This document shows positions 32,615 to 41,565 of a DNA stretch of 41,688 nucleotides, one piece after another. Numbering within the stretch: position 1 is the first letter of the stretch; each line of letters starts with the position of its first letter. Source of the DNA: an uncultured Spirochaetaceae bacterium (GTDB lineage Bacteria > Spirochaetota > Spirochaetia > Sphaerochaetales > Sphaerochaetaceae); contig CALXKU010000021.1 in the NCBI GenBank assembly GCA_944389025.1, positions 1-41,688 of the forward strand, read 5' to 3'. A model generated the notes under the pieces. That model was given only the letters and a program-made list of their open reading frames with translations. It was not told the origin of the DNA and made no database searches. Both the position numbers and the translations under genes were made by a program.

Positions 32615-33139
32615 ATGAGTGAGGAAAGGAAGAAAAGCAGTGCTTTAAGGATTTCTCTTATCGCTATAACGACTGCCATAGTCGCGGTATTCACAATCGC
32701 AATAAGGGTCCCGACACCGGTGGGTGGGTATGTAAGCCTATGTGATGTCGCTGTCGTATTCGTTAGTGCCACATTCGGACCCGTTACCGGGTTTATTGCA
32801 GGTGGTGTAGGGACTGCTATCGCAGACCTTGCAGGTGGGTTCGGGCAGTGGGCTCCGGTCTCTTTTGTCGTTCATGGACTTGAAGCGCTTCTTATCGCCT
32901 TGATTGTGCGTTCAAAGCCTGATAGTCTTGTTTATAAACTGCTTGCAGCAGCCGTTGCCATTCTGACAGTCGCCGGGGGATATTTCCTTCTTACAGGTGC
33001 ATTTCTGATCGGATTTGCAGCCGCACTTCCGGAGGTGCCTGCCAACGTCGTGCAGTCAGCTTGTGGCGTGATAGTAGGTCTTCCGCTCTCAATTGCGGTA
33101 AGAAAGGCGTACAGAAGAATAGACGAGCTTAAATGGTAA
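32615..33139 (+). CDS. ECF transporter substrate-specificity (S) component, substrate unknown
   Basis: A 174-residue protein with about five or six helices. The stretch RVPTPVGGYVSLCDVAVVF then FGPVTGFIAGGVGTAIADLAGG and WAPVSFVVHGLEALLIAL matches the S-component family in which GxG...GD and AGGxG...AD are conserved. Residues 1-12 form a charged cytoplasmic start, and helix I carries the Ala-rich face (TTAIVAVFTIA) used to contact EcfT. The vitamin or metal bound cannot be judged by eye. No riboswitch is seen before the operon. GGAG lies eight bases upstream of the ATG. Confidence 0.82.
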   Translation: MSEERKKSSALRISLIAITTAIVAVFTIAIRVPTPVGGYVSLCDVAVVFVSATFGPVTGFIAGGVGTAIADLAGGFGQWAPVSFVVHGLEALLIALIVRSKPDSLVYKLLAAAVAILTVAGGYFLLTGAFLIGFAAALPEVPANVVQSACGVIVGLPLSIAVRKAYRRIDELKW

Positions 33140-33154
33140 GAATCGGGAGGAAAC

Positions 33155-35074
33155 ATGTATAGCACACTGGTCCAGATGTTTGAAGAGAGGGCTGAGGCGA
33201 ATCCATCGTATGTCGCCCAGCTTAGCAGGGATGGTGCATCCCGTTTCCGTCCTGTGACCTATCTGGAACTCAGGCGCCGCATAAGGGCTATGGCAGCCTC
33301 CCTTATGAGAATGGGTGTCAAGCGTGGTGATATCATCGCGATAATCAGTGATAACAGGGCTGAATGGCTGGTTGCGGATATGGCAATCCTCTCCCTTGGT
33401 GCGATAGACACCCCCCGTGGCCGTGATGCGATGGATTATGAGATAGAATACATCCTGAAAGAGACTGAATGCCGCATAGCCTTCGTTGAGAACATCGATA
33501 TGGCAAAAAGGGTCTCAGCCCTTAAAGAGAATCTTCCATTTCTTGAGACGATCATAATAATCGATGAGAGGAATCTCCCTGAAGACATCGCCTCCTTCTC
33601 TTCTACGATAGGCCTACGTGTAGAGCTATATGGAAAACTCCTTGAAGAGGGGTTTGCTCTCATAAGCGATGAGTCGGTTGATAATGCGGTAAGATGCGAG
33701 ATCTCCCTTGGAAAAGGTGATGATACGGCTACAATAATTTTCACATCCGGTACCACAGGGAAACCCAAGGGGGTTATGATCAGCCATAGTGCGATGCTCT
33801 TTCAGCTTGACGGGATGATACAGTATTTCCCTGACATCAAGGCTCAGATGATCTGGCTTGCGGTCCTTCCCGTATGGCATGCGTTCGAGCGCATGATTAA
33901 CTATCTGATACTCCGATATGACAATATAATCGCATACTCAAAGCCCATAGGAAAGATCATGCTTGTGGATATGGCGACAGTAAAGCCCCATTTCATGTGC
34001 TCTGTTCCCCGTATCTGGGAGACTGTCAAAGCGGGAGTTTATCAGACTCTTAAGACGAAAAAGCCGATAGAAAGAAAAATGTTCAATTTCTTCCTTGCCG
34101 TAGGCAGGTGCTATTCTAATGCATCGGCTCTTGTTGGAAATCGTGTTGCAGATTTCAAAAAGAGAAACAGGGTTCTTGATTTCTGCCGTGGCATAATCCC
34201 GTATATCGCGCTGAAACCATTATATGCGCTTGGCAGGAAAGTCGCATTCTCTCAGGTTCTTTCAAAGCTCGGTCCCAATTTCATCCTCGGGATATCTGGA
34301 GGGGGTACGATAAGCAAGGATGTGGAGTCTTTCTTTGATGCGATGGGCCTTACAATCATGGACGGTTATGGTCTTACGGAGACCTCTCCGATGATAGCCG
34401 CTCAGGATTTCACTCATCGCGTAAGAGGCTGTCTTGAGCTTCTCAAGGGGTCTGAGATAAAGATAGTAGGGGAAGATGGCAAGAGCCTTCCTCCCGGGAA
34501 GAAGGGTGTTCTCTATTTCAAAGGACCGCAGGTGATGAAAGGCTATTACAAGAACAGCGAGCTCACCGCCAAGGTCATAGATAAGGATGGTTTCATAAAC
34601 ACGGGAGACCTTGCGGTCATGACTAGAAGCGGTCTCTTTTCTATCAGAGGGCGGGAGAAGGATACGATAGTGCTCTCAGGAGGGGAGAACATCGAACCTG
34701 TTCCAATCGAGAAGGCAATAGAAGAAAGCGAGTATGTCGAAACGGCAGTTGTTGTCGGACAGGACAGGAAGTATCTTGCATCTCTTATTGTCATCAATGT
34801 TAAGAGTGTCGAGAATTATCTCAAGGATATGAACATACCGTACATGGATAGGGGAAGTCTTTCTGACTCCGATGCGGTGAAAGCCCTGATTGGACGTGAA
34901 ATACAGACATACGTGTCGGTAAAGAGGGGCTTTAAGCTCTTTGAGCAGGTGAACCGGTTTTACATACTTACCAAGAGTTTTGAAGTCGGACGGGAGCTTT
35001 CTCTCAAACAGGAGATAAAGAGGAATGTCATCTCAGAACTCTATAGAAAAGAGATAGATTCCCTCTTTGCTTGA
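33155..35074 (+). CDS. Long-chain acyl-CoA synthetase (AMP-forming, FAA1-like)
   Basis: A 639-residue adenylate-forming enzyme with the P-loop-like motif FTSGTTGKPKGVMISH near residue 198, the MDGYGLTETSP motif near 405, TGDLA near 483 and the hinge RGREKDTIVLSGGENIEP. This is the pattern of AMP-dependent long-chain fatty acid:CoA ligases. It starts 15 bases after the S component with a GGAGG site, so it is probably in the same operon. With plsC it points to recycling of exogenous fatty acids into phospholipid. The promoter of the next gene begins in its stop codon. Confidence 0.9.
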   Translation: MYSTLVQMFEERAEANPSYVAQLSRDGASRFRPVTYLELRRRIRAMAASLMRMGVKRGDIIAIISDNRAEWLVADMAILSLGAIDTPRGRDAMDYEIEYILKETECRIAFVENIDMAKRVSALKENLPFLETIIIIDERNLPEDIASFSSTIGLRVELYGKLLEEGFALISDESVDNAVRCEISLGKGDDTATIIFTSGTTGKPKGVMISHSAMLFQLDGMIQYFPDIKAQMIWLAVLPVWHAFERMINYLILRYDNIIAYSKPIGKIMLVDMATVKPHFMCSVPRIWETVKAGVYQTLKTKKPIERKMFNFFLAVGRCYSNASALVGNRVADFKKRNRVLDFCRGIIPYIALKPLYALGRKVAFSQVLSKLGPNFILGISGGGTISKDVESFFDAMGLTIMDGYGLTETSPMIAAQDFTHRVRGCLELLKGSEIKIVGEDGKSLPPGKKGVLYFKGPQVMKGYYKNSELTAKVIDKDGFINTGDLAVMTRSGLFSIRGREKDTIVLSGGENIEPVPIEKAIEESEYVETAVVVGQDRKYLASLIVINVKSVENYLKDMNIPYMDRGSLSDSDAVKALIGREIQTYVSVKRGFKLFEQVNRFYILTKSFEVGRELSLKQEIKRNVISELYRKEIDSLFA

Positions 35075-35099
35075 TAAGCATCCTCAAGCGGGGTATAAT
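35071..35099 (+). promoter_or_regulatory. Promoter of the second MATE gene
   Basis: -35 TTGATA (35071-35076), exactly 17 bases, perfect -10 TATAAT (35094-35099). The -35 overlaps the stop codon of the acyl-CoA synthetase gene. This is the best sigma-70-like promoter in the window. Confidence 0.75.
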
Positions 35100-35131
35100 T
35101 TTTAAAATCTTTAAAATTCGGAGGTCCTGCG

Positions 35132-36523
35132 ATGGAGGAGACGGCGAGAGCAGAGCATTTTAAGAAGATGACGGAGACTCCGGTTCGGCGTCTAGTGATA
35201 AGGCTTGCTGTTCCTACCATCATCTCGATGCTCGTCTCCAGCATCTATAACATGGCTGATACCTTCTTCGTATCCCAGCTCGGAACGAGTGCCGCAGGGG
35301 CCGTGGGAATCGTATTCTCGGTCATGGCGATAATCCAGGCGATAGGGTTTACGATTGGCATGGGTGCCGGTAACATAGCCTCCAGAAAGCTCGGTGCGAA
35401 GGATGTGGAGGAGGCCAACAGATACGCCTCCACCGGTTTTTTCTTCGGTCTTGTCCTCTCTCTGCTCCTTCTCGTTTTCGGTTCTGTATTCATTGATGAT
35501 CTGATGAGGCTCTTAGGAGCTACTGAGACGATTCTTCCCTATGCGAGGGACTACGCGAGATACATACTCATCGGCTCTCCAGTCATGTGTCTTTCGTTCA
35601 TAATGAATAATTACCTTAGAGCTGAGGGAAAAGCGTTCTACGGTATGATAGGAATAACAGTGGGAGGGGTGCTGAACATAATTCTCGACCCTCTCTTCAT
35701 ATTCGCTTTCGGTCTTGGAACGGCTGGAGCCGCGATAGCCACCGCACTCTCACAGTTTATATCATTCATCATTCTTCTTCTCATGTTCCTCTCCGGTAAG
35801 AGCAATCTGAAGCTATCAGTGCGTTTTATCTCTTTCAAGCCTGTATACTACAGGAACATGGTTTTCACTGGGCTTCCGACACTTGCAAGACAGGGGCTTG
35901 CTAGCGTGGCAACCATAGCGCTTAACGTCATGGCTGCAGGCTACGGGGATGCTGCTGTCGCCGCTATGAGCATTGCCAACAGGATTACTTTCTTCCTTTT
36001 TTCTTTCATGCTCGGCCTCGGACAGGGTTTTCAGCCCGTTGCTGCGTTCAATTACGGTGCCAAACGTTATGACAGGGTGCATGATGCCACGAAGTTCACA
36101 AGTGTCATAAGCACATTCCTGATGATCTTTGTAGCTTTCTTATGCTTCGTTTTCGCCCGTCCTCTTATAATGATGTTCCGCCGTGATGACCTTGAGGTTA
36201 TAGCAATTGGTGTCGTAACACTTCGTGCACAGTGCGTCGCACTTACCCTTACTGGGATAACGACCGTTACCAATATGGCACTTCAGTCGACCGGGCAGGC
36301 GGGAAGGGCTACTGTTCTTGCAATGTGCCGCCAGGGATTCTTCTTCATCCCGATGGTCCTCGTCCTTCCACGTATCATGGGACTTCTTGGAGTCGAGCTT
36401 GCCCAGAGCTTTGCAGATATCCTTACATTCCTTGTAAGCCTCTATTTCTATATCACATACTTGAAAGAGCTTAAAGCCAAGAGAAATGCACAGGTTGCGG
36501 AAGATCTTACGGCGAAAATATGA
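35132..36523 (+). CDS. MATE-family exporter (MepA-like)
   Basis: A 463-residue protein with twelve predicted helices. It starts with FKKMTETPVRRLVIRLAVPTIISMLVSSIYNMADTFFVSQLG, in the style of the MepA-type MATE proteins, and has FSFMLGLGQGFQPVAAFNYGAKRYDRV at the start of the second half, the most conserved region of this branch. It should export small cationic compounds with a sodium or proton gradient. GGAGG precedes the ATG by seven bases and a strong promoter lies at 35071-35099, so it is transcribed by itself. Confidence 0.92.
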   Translation: MEETARAEHFKKMTETPVRRLVIRLAVPTIISMLVSSIYNMADTFFVSQLGTSAAGAVGIVFSVMAIIQAIGFTIGMGAGNIASRKLGAKDVEEANRYASTGFFFGLVLSLLLLVFGSVFIDDLMRLLGATETILPYARDYARYILIGSPVMCLSFIMNNYLRAEGKAFYGMIGITVGGVLNIILDPLFIFAFGLGTAGAAIATALSQFISFIILLLMFLSGKSNLKLSVRFISFKPVYYRNMVFTGLPTLARQGLASVATIALNVMAAGYGDAAVAAMSIANRITFFLFSFMLGLGQGFQPVAAFNYGAKRYDRVHDATKFTSVISTFLMIFVAFLCFVFARPLIMMFRRDDLEVIAIGVVTLRAQCVALTLTGITTVTNMALQSTGQAGRATVLAMCRQGFFFIPMVLVLPRIMGLLGVELAQSFADILTFLVSLYFYITYLKELKAKRNAQVAEDLTAKI

Positions 36524-36567
36524 ATCCATTATTTCAAGATGTCTGAATCATACAAATTCTGTAATGA

Positions 36568-36596
36568 TTAAGCCATTAACATGGTTATATTATAAT
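36568..36596 (+). promoter_or_regulatory. Promoter of the second enolase-superfamily gene
   Basis: Perfect -10 TATAAT (36591-36596) with a weak -35 TTAAGC (36568-36573) at 17 bases. The leader is about 34 bases and contains the AAAGGAG ribosome site. Confidence 0.55.
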
Positions 36597-36636
36597 GGCG
36601 TTGAATACCTTTCATCATGAATAAAGGAGAGCCGGT

Positions 36637-37776
36637 ATGAGAATCGTCAATGCAGAGGCAAGGAAAATCCGCTATACGTCTGTGATGGTGCGAGACGGAG
36701 AGGGACATAGCCATCCTGGAAAGGCTCATGAGGACAGTGTCGGCTTCTTTGTTGTCACATGCGATGACGGCACAAAGGGATACGCAGTCGGTGGAAACAT
36801 GAATGTCGATATCCTTAACAAGGTTGTCGCCCCTGCGATAATAGGTGAGGACCCGTTCATGCATGAGAGGATATGGCAGAGGATGAGGACGTGGCAGCGT
36901 CTGCACTCCCTCTTCTCAGACAGGACCCTGTGTGCCCTTGATCTTGCGCTCTGGGATATCTGCGGAAAGAAATGCGGCCTTCCTGTCTACAAGCTGCTCG
37001 GAGGATACAGGGAGAAGGTGCCAGCATATGGATCAATCATGGTCGGTGATGATATAAAAGGTGGCTTGGATACTCCTGAGGCGTATGCGGCATTCGCAAA
37101 GGAGCTTGTGAAAAAAGGTTACAAGGCCATAAAGCTTCATACGTGGATGCCTCCTATCATCCCATATCCGGATCCGAAGCTCGATGTGAGAGCATGTGCG
37201 GCAGTGCGAGATGCGGTAGGGCCGGATATCGATCTGATGCTTGATCCCTATCATGATTACTCAAGAGAGGATGCTCTTTACATAGCGGATGCACTTAAAG
37301 AGCTCGATTTCCTTTGGATGGAGGAGCCGATGGATGAACATTCCATGTCCTCCTACGTATGGTTGAGAGAGAAAACGAAGCTACCTATCTGCGGACCTGA
37401 GACTATGGAAGGCAAGAACAGGATGAGAGCAGAGTGGATTCTTAGCGGTGCCTCTGATATAGGTAGGGCAGGAACTGAGGTCACGGGAGGAATTACGAGC
37501 GTGATGAAATCCGTGCATTTATATGAATCTTTCGGAATGAGCATCGAACTGCACGGGAATACGATTGGAAATCTTCATGTTCTCGGTGCAATGGGCATTG
37601 ATGGCAAGTATTTCGAAAGGGGACTGCTGCATCCGCTCATTGATTATGAAAAGCCGAAGCCGTGGTTCAAAAAGATTTATGATCCGATGGATGAAAACGG
37701 GTTTGTCAGCATTCCTGACGGTCCTGGTCTCGGATTGGATTTTGATTTCGATTACATAAGAGACAACCTGATTTAG
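36637..37776 (+). CDS. Enolase-superfamily dehydratase, mandelate-racemase type with Lys-x-His motif
   Basis: A 379-residue enzyme. Residues that can be placed are Lys166-x-His168 (IKLHTW), Asp203 (LMLDPYHDY), Glu230 (WMEEPMD), Glu255 (CGPETME), Asp274 (SDIGR) and His306 (IELHGN). The Asp-His pair is that of the mandelate racemase subgroup, but the second Lys of Lys-x-Lys is His, so its stereochemistry should differ from the enzyme at 16245, with which it shares only the general fold. Acid-sugar dehydration is the likeliest role. It is followed after 43 bases by a sugar-type solute-binding protein with its own promoter, which suggests a carbohydrate locus. Confidence 0.85.
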   Translation: MRIVNAEARKIRYTSVMVRDGEGHSHPGKAHEDSVGFFVVTCDDGTKGYAVGGNMNVDILNKVVAPAIIGEDPFMHERIWQRMRTWQRLHSLFSDRTLCALDLALWDICGKKCGLPVYKLLGGYREKVPAYGSIMVGDDIKGGLDTPEAYAAFAKELVKKGYKAIKLHTWMPPIIPYPDPKLDVRACAAVRDAVGPDIDLMLDPYHDYSREDALYIADALKELDFLWMEEPMDEHSMSSYVWLREKTKLPICGPETMEGKNRMRAEWILSGASDIGRAGTEVTGGITSVMKSVHLYESFGMSIELHGNTIGNLHVLGAMGIDGKYFERGLLHPLIDYEKPKPWFKKIYDPMDENGFVSIPDGPGLGLDFDFDYIRDNLI

Positions 37777-37784
37777 CGTGTGTC

Positions 37785-37793
37785 TGTTATAAT
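37785..37793 (+). promoter_or_regulatory. Extended -10 promoter of the solute-binding protein
   Basis: TGT followed by perfect TATAAT (37788-37793), an extended -10 element, without a clear -35. It lies just after the stop of the dehydratase gene, so the highly expressed binding protein can be transcribed separately. Confidence 0.55.
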
Positions 37794-37819
37794 GTATAAA
37801 TTATAGGGAGGATGACTAG

Positions 37820-39397
37820 ATGAAAAAGTTTCTGTTTACCTTGATGGTGATGCTTTCAATCTGCTCCATCGTCTTCGCAGGCGGCTCAAAGGAGAGTAAG
37901 GAAGTACTTACAGAAGATGGATTGGTCCCAATTGAGATGTGGTACGGTGCTGCCGTTACCGAAGCTGGTCCTATTCCTGATGACTGGGTAGGATATGATA
38001 TCATTCGTGATGAGCTTGGAATCGAGCTTACTATTACGGCTCTTCCTTCAAACGAGAGCGACCAGGATGTAAGAATCCAGGCAGCTGGAGCTGCGAACGA
38101 TCTTCCGGACGTGTTCTTCGTAAGCCGCCCAGTTCTCGAGAACCTTGTAAAGCAGGGACTGGTTGCCGCAATCGATGAGATTTATGACATGATGCCTAAC
38201 AGGACTGCAAAGTATCATGATGCGGCTTCCATCAACCACACCATGTTCGACGGAGAGAATTTCGGTATGGCAGTTCCTAGCAGCACGACACCGATTGAGG
38301 GTCTTGCAATCAGGAAGGACTGGCTGGACAATCTCGGCCTTGAGATTCCAACGACACTCGACGAGTTCTATGATGTCATGTATGCATTCACATATGACGA
38401 CCCTGATGGGAACGGAAGGGACGACACATGGGGATATGGAGCATTCGTAGAGAGCAACACCACGCTCAAGGGATATCCAGGATCAAGGCTCTGGCCAATC
38501 ATGGGAGCATTCGATGTGGTAGGACTGTGGACGTTCGATGAAGATAATCTCGGCCTCACAGTATACAAGGATGGTTTCTATGATTTCATCGCTTTCTTCA
38601 GAAAGATGGTTAAAGATGGCGTAATAGATCCTAACTGGCTTTCCTACAGAAAGGATGACTTCCGTGCTGCATGGAAGCAGGGAAGATTCGGATGTATGTA
38701 TGAGCAGTGGGCAGCTCTCGGAGCAGAGTCCAACTACGCACCGTTCGATGCCAACTTCCCAGATGGAGAGTGGATCATAATCGATCCTCCAATCGGACCG
38801 GACGGATATCAGTCAACAGGTGCTCTTGATAAGACATACAGAATCTATGCGGTATCCCAGGATGCAGCTGATGAGGGAAAGCTTGACGACATCGCTCGTC
38901 TCTTTGAATGGATGGCTTCCGATGAGGGTTACTATCTGCTTGGATATGGTGTTGAGGGCGTGAACTATGTTCTTAACGAGAACGGAGACCCATCAACAGA
39001 AGGTCTTGGCGACATGTCTTATACAGGACAGAAGGGACAGGTATACACTCAGCTGAGAAACCTCGTCTACACCAACACAGCCGAAGAGACCAGAGTTAGA
39101 TTCCCTGACTATGTTGCAAAGACTTCTGGAAAGACTATCTCTCCGACAGGATTCCTTGCTGCAATGGAGAAGACTGCATGGACGGATGCTGTAGGATCAG
39201 GAATGATGCCGACCCCGAATGCGGATGTCTCAAGATTCTATGAGCAGTCTATTGCAGAGTTCCTCAGCGGAACCAGGGAGCTTACCCCTGAGAACTGGCA
39301 GAACTTCCTTGATCAGTTTGCAAGGGTCGGAGGAGAAGCCTGGAACGAAGAGGGTATCGAATTCGCAAGAGCGAACAATCTCGTTGTCAGCGACTGA
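37820..39397 (+). CDS. Family-1 extracellular solute-binding protein (oligosaccharide ABC importer, YtcQ/LplA type)
   Basis: A 525-residue exported protein. Residues 1-20 form a signal peptide ending VFA, and the mature protein starts GGSKESKE, a style common in spirochaetes. Cys14 lies inside the hydrophobic part and is a poor lipobox, so a type I cleavage is more likely. The body has the long (about 500 residues) layout of YtcQ/LplA-like binding proteins (AAGAANDLPDVFFVS, later GLAIRKDWLDNLGLEIPTTLDEFY and FGCMYEQWAALG). The G/C-ending codon usage suggests strong expression. No permease or ATPase is near, so it must use a transporter encoded elsewhere. A terminator follows. Confidence 0.85.
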   Translation: MKKFLFTLMVMLSICSIVFAGGSKESKEVLTEDGLVPIEMWYGAAVTEAGPIPDDWVGYDIIRDELGIELTITALPSNESDQDVRIQAAGAANDLPDVFFVSRPVLENLVKQGLVAAIDEIYDMMPNRTAKYHDAASINHTMFDGENFGMAVPSSTTPIEGLAIRKDWLDNLGLEIPTTLDEFYDVMYAFTYDDPDGNGRDDTWGYGAFVESNTTLKGYPGSRLWPIMGAFDVVGLWTFDEDNLGLTVYKDGFYDFIAFFRKMVKDGVIDPNWLSYRKDDFRAAWKQGRFGCMYEQWAALGAESNYAPFDANFPDGEWIIIDPPIGPDGYQSTGALDKTYRIYAVSQDAADEGKLDDIARLFEWMASDEGYYLLGYGVEGVNYVLNENGDPSTEGLGDMSYTGQKGQVYTQLRNLVYTNTAEETRVRFPDYVAKTSGKTISPTGFLAAMEKTAWTDAVGSGMMPTPNADVSRFYEQSIAEFLSGTRELTPENWQNFLDQFARVGGEAWNEEGIEFARANNLVVSD

Positions 39398-39415
39398 TTG
39401 TCTCTCTTTTCTTAT

Positions 39416-39445
39416 GGGCCAGCTGTCGGGCTGGCCCTTATTTTG
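39416..39445 (+). terminator. Rho-independent terminator after the solute-binding protein
   Basis: Perfect 8-bp stem, GGGCCAGC (39416-39423) with GCTGGCCC (39430-39437), 6-base loop, then TTATTTTG. It ends only 13 bases before the start codon of the serine hydrolase and so occupies that gene's leader. Confidence 0.75.
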
Positions 39446-39450
39446 TTGCC

Positions 39451-40848
39451 ATGAAAGATATTTTTAAATTCAGGAAATTATCAAACAGACAGGTTGAGGA
39501 TGCTCTCGACAGACTTGATGAGGAAGGAATAGCAATGCACAGCCTTCTTGTCGCATATAAAGATGAGGTGATTGCCGAGCGCTATTATGCACCTTTTAAG
39601 AGGGATGAGCTTCATAGGATGTATTCCGTTACAAAAAGCATAAACGCGATCGGTATCGGCATACTTCTCAAGAAAGGACTCATATCACTTGATGACAGGC
39701 TTCCCTCGATTTTCCCATCTCTTATCACCGAGGAGACCGATGAAAGGGTGACGCGGACGAGCATAAGGGATCTTCTTATGATGAAGAGCCCTTACAGCAA
39801 GACATGTTATAAGACCGGAGCTAAGAACGGGAACAACGTGAGCACATACCAGAAGGACTGGGTTGCCTCTTTCTTTTATTCAAAATGTGACCACGAGCCG
39901 GGTATGTTCTTCTCCTACGATACTGGAGCTGCAACCGTTCTTGCAAAGATAATAGAGGTCGTTAGCGGAAAAAGCTATATCGAATTCTTAAAAGAAGAGC
40001 TCTTCTCAAAGCTTTCAATCAGTGAGAGTACATATGTGCTTTCAGATCCTGTTGGAAACCCACAGGGGGGCTCTGGAATCATGATGAGACCCATTGACCT
40101 TCTCAAGGTCATCTATCTTCTCAAAGAGGGTGGGCTGGGGATAATCGACAAGACTTATATCGATGAGGCAGTCGCGCCTCTTTCGGATACCACTATCGCA
40201 TCCCTTTCCAACATGAGAGAGCGACGTATGGGTTATGGCTATCAGATATGGTGCACAGGAGATGGCTCTTACGCATTTGTAGGTCTTGGCGGACAGTTCG
40301 CACTTGCCGTGCCTGATCGTGACATGGTTTTTGTCACTACTGCCGACACACAGGTTTATGACCCGTATTCATCCCTGATATTGAAAACCCTCATCTCACT
40401 TTCTCACACAATTGATCCTTCCGATGAGGTCGTTCCAAAGGAAAGACGCGTCACATCACTGAAGAATGGGAGAACAGCGGAGAGCGGAGATCTTTCATTC
40501 ATCATGGATGATAACAGCCTCGACATAAGCCGAGTCAGACTCCATACGGAAAGAAGCGGTGGTCTAATCGCAATCATAAAAGGTGGGGTGGAGGAGAGTT
40601 ATCCGTTCCTCTTCGGAGAAAATGAAGAGATAGCAATAAGGGAGAAAACGTCCTCTCCTGCACTTTCAAGTGCCGCATTAAACTCTGATGGGACGCTCTC
40701 TGTCTGGATTCAGTTCATAGGAGAATGCCAAGGAGGACTCACGTTCGAAATCGCAATGAAAGAGGATCTTCTTTCAATGAGGATGCGCCTCTATGGTGAG
40801 CTGATGTTCGATGGCTACAGTGGAGTGCTGAACGGAAGGAGAGCTTAA
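39451..40848 (+). CDS. Serine hydrolase of the beta-lactamase/penicillin-binding (class C-like) family
   Basis: A 465-residue protein without signal peptide. Ser59-x-x-Lys62 (MYSVTKS) is the catalytic pair. PGMFFSYDTGAATVLAKII carries the Tyr of the second motif, although the usual Tyr-x-Asn reads Tyr-Asp-Thr, and GLGGQFAL is the third motif. About 110 extra C-terminal residues form a beta-rich domain. Relatives are esterases, amidases and peptidases as often as beta-lactamases. The start lacks a ribosome site and follows the terminator hairpin directly; ATG at 39535 has GGAAGGAA before it but would remove the first helix. Its stop meets the convergent broken gene with a 4-base overlap. Confidence 0.8.
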   Translation: MKDIFKFRKLSNRQVEDALDRLDEEGIAMHSLLVAYKDEVIAERYYAPFKRDELHRMYSVTKSINAIGIGILLKKGLISLDDRLPSIFPSLITEETDERVTRTSIRDLLMMKSPYSKTCYKTGAKNGNNVSTYQKDWVASFFYSKCDHEPGMFFSYDTGAATVLAKIIEVVSGKSYIEFLKEELFSKLSISESTYVLSDPVGNPQGGSGIMMRPIDLLKVIYLLKEGGLGIIDKTYIDEAVAPLSDTTIASLSNMRERRMGYGYQIWCTGDGSYAFVGLGGQFALAVPDRDMVFVTTADTQVYDPYSSLILKTLISLSHTIDPSDEVVPKERRVTSLKNGRTAESGDLSFIMDDNSLDISRVRLHTERSGGLIAIIKGGVEESYPFLFGENEEIAIREKTSSPALSSAALNSDGTLSVWIQFIGECQGGLTFEIAMKEDLLSMRMRLYGELMFDGYSGVLNGRRA

Positions 40849-41487
40849 AGGTATTTCTCTTTCAGTGGCAGTGCGCCTTTGTTTAGTTTTTTTGCTATCG
40901 TACCGACAAGAACCGCCGCTGCCACAGTCCCTTCCCTTACACCGCCAAAACTCTCAAGGAAGGAGAATGAGAGGATAAGGGAAATTGTTACAAGGGATAC
41001 GCCGACCGTTATCTTCGCATTCCCAAATCTTATTCCCAGCCTCTTTGAAAGGGCTAAGGCAAGACCTTCACCAGCAAGAGGAATTGTATCCGAATTGACT
41101 TCTGCACTCACCCCTGTTGCAACAAAAACTATGCCCAATAGGGAGAAAATCCAAGATTCGAGATATCCTGATGGATGAAGAGAGGAGAGAATGGAGACCG
41201 CAAGATCTGTCATTAGTCCGAATATGAGTGCTATTAAGAGCTGAAGCAGCTGCTCCGTCCTGTATTCTTTTTTTTAGCAGGATTATCTGGAGAAGTATGA
41301 AGGTGCAGTGCATTGCTATGGTTACCTCTCCGACACTAAGAGGTACTAATAAACTCACCGTATATGGAACGCTTGAAATAGGGGAGGTCCCTAGATTAGC
41401 AGCAATGGAGAATGCTACCCCCAAAGCCATTATTCAAAGCCCTGCGATCAAAACAATTATGCGTCTTATGATATGTTCCTTTCTCAT
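40845..41487 (-). pseudogene. YczE/YitT-like membrane protein gene with two lesions
   Basis: Read from ATG at 41487 the frame gives 17 residues (MRKEHIIRRIIVLIAGL) and hits TGA at 41434-41436. Past it the same frame continues with IMALGVAFSIAANLGTSPISS, the standard opening of the YczE/YitT-like family. At 41268-41275 a run of eight A (minus strand) shifts the frame; with seven A it reads KKEYRTEQLLQLLIALIFGL and joins the rest of the protein to the stop at 40845. Repair of one base at each site gives about 213 residues with five or six helices. The promoter is intact. The sequence is otherwise well preserved, so the damage is recent, a sequencing error at the homopolymer, or phase variation. 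Confidence 0.75.
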
Positions 41488-41499
41488 TTTCTCGAAAGG

Positions 41500-41528
41500 T
41501 GTATACCACGAAGGAGAAAGATTGGCAA
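41500..41528 (-). promoter_or_regulatory. Promoter of the broken membrane-protein gene
   Basis: Minus strand: -35 TTGCCA (41523-41528), 17-base spacer, -10 TATACA (41500-41505) with an extended TGG before it. The start site would be near 41493, leaving only about six bases before the ATG at 41487. Confidence 0.55.
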
Positions 41529-41565
41529 GAAAAGAAATGGATCTGAGTAATCCATCTTAAATTCT

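Noticed and set aside
41434-41436. TGA read as tryptophan or selenocysteine in the broken membrane-protein gene
   Set aside because: TGA is used as a normal stop in many genes here (for example lrgB and the helicase), no SECIS-like element was seen, and the family has no conserved Cys at this place. A second lesion downstream also favours decay.
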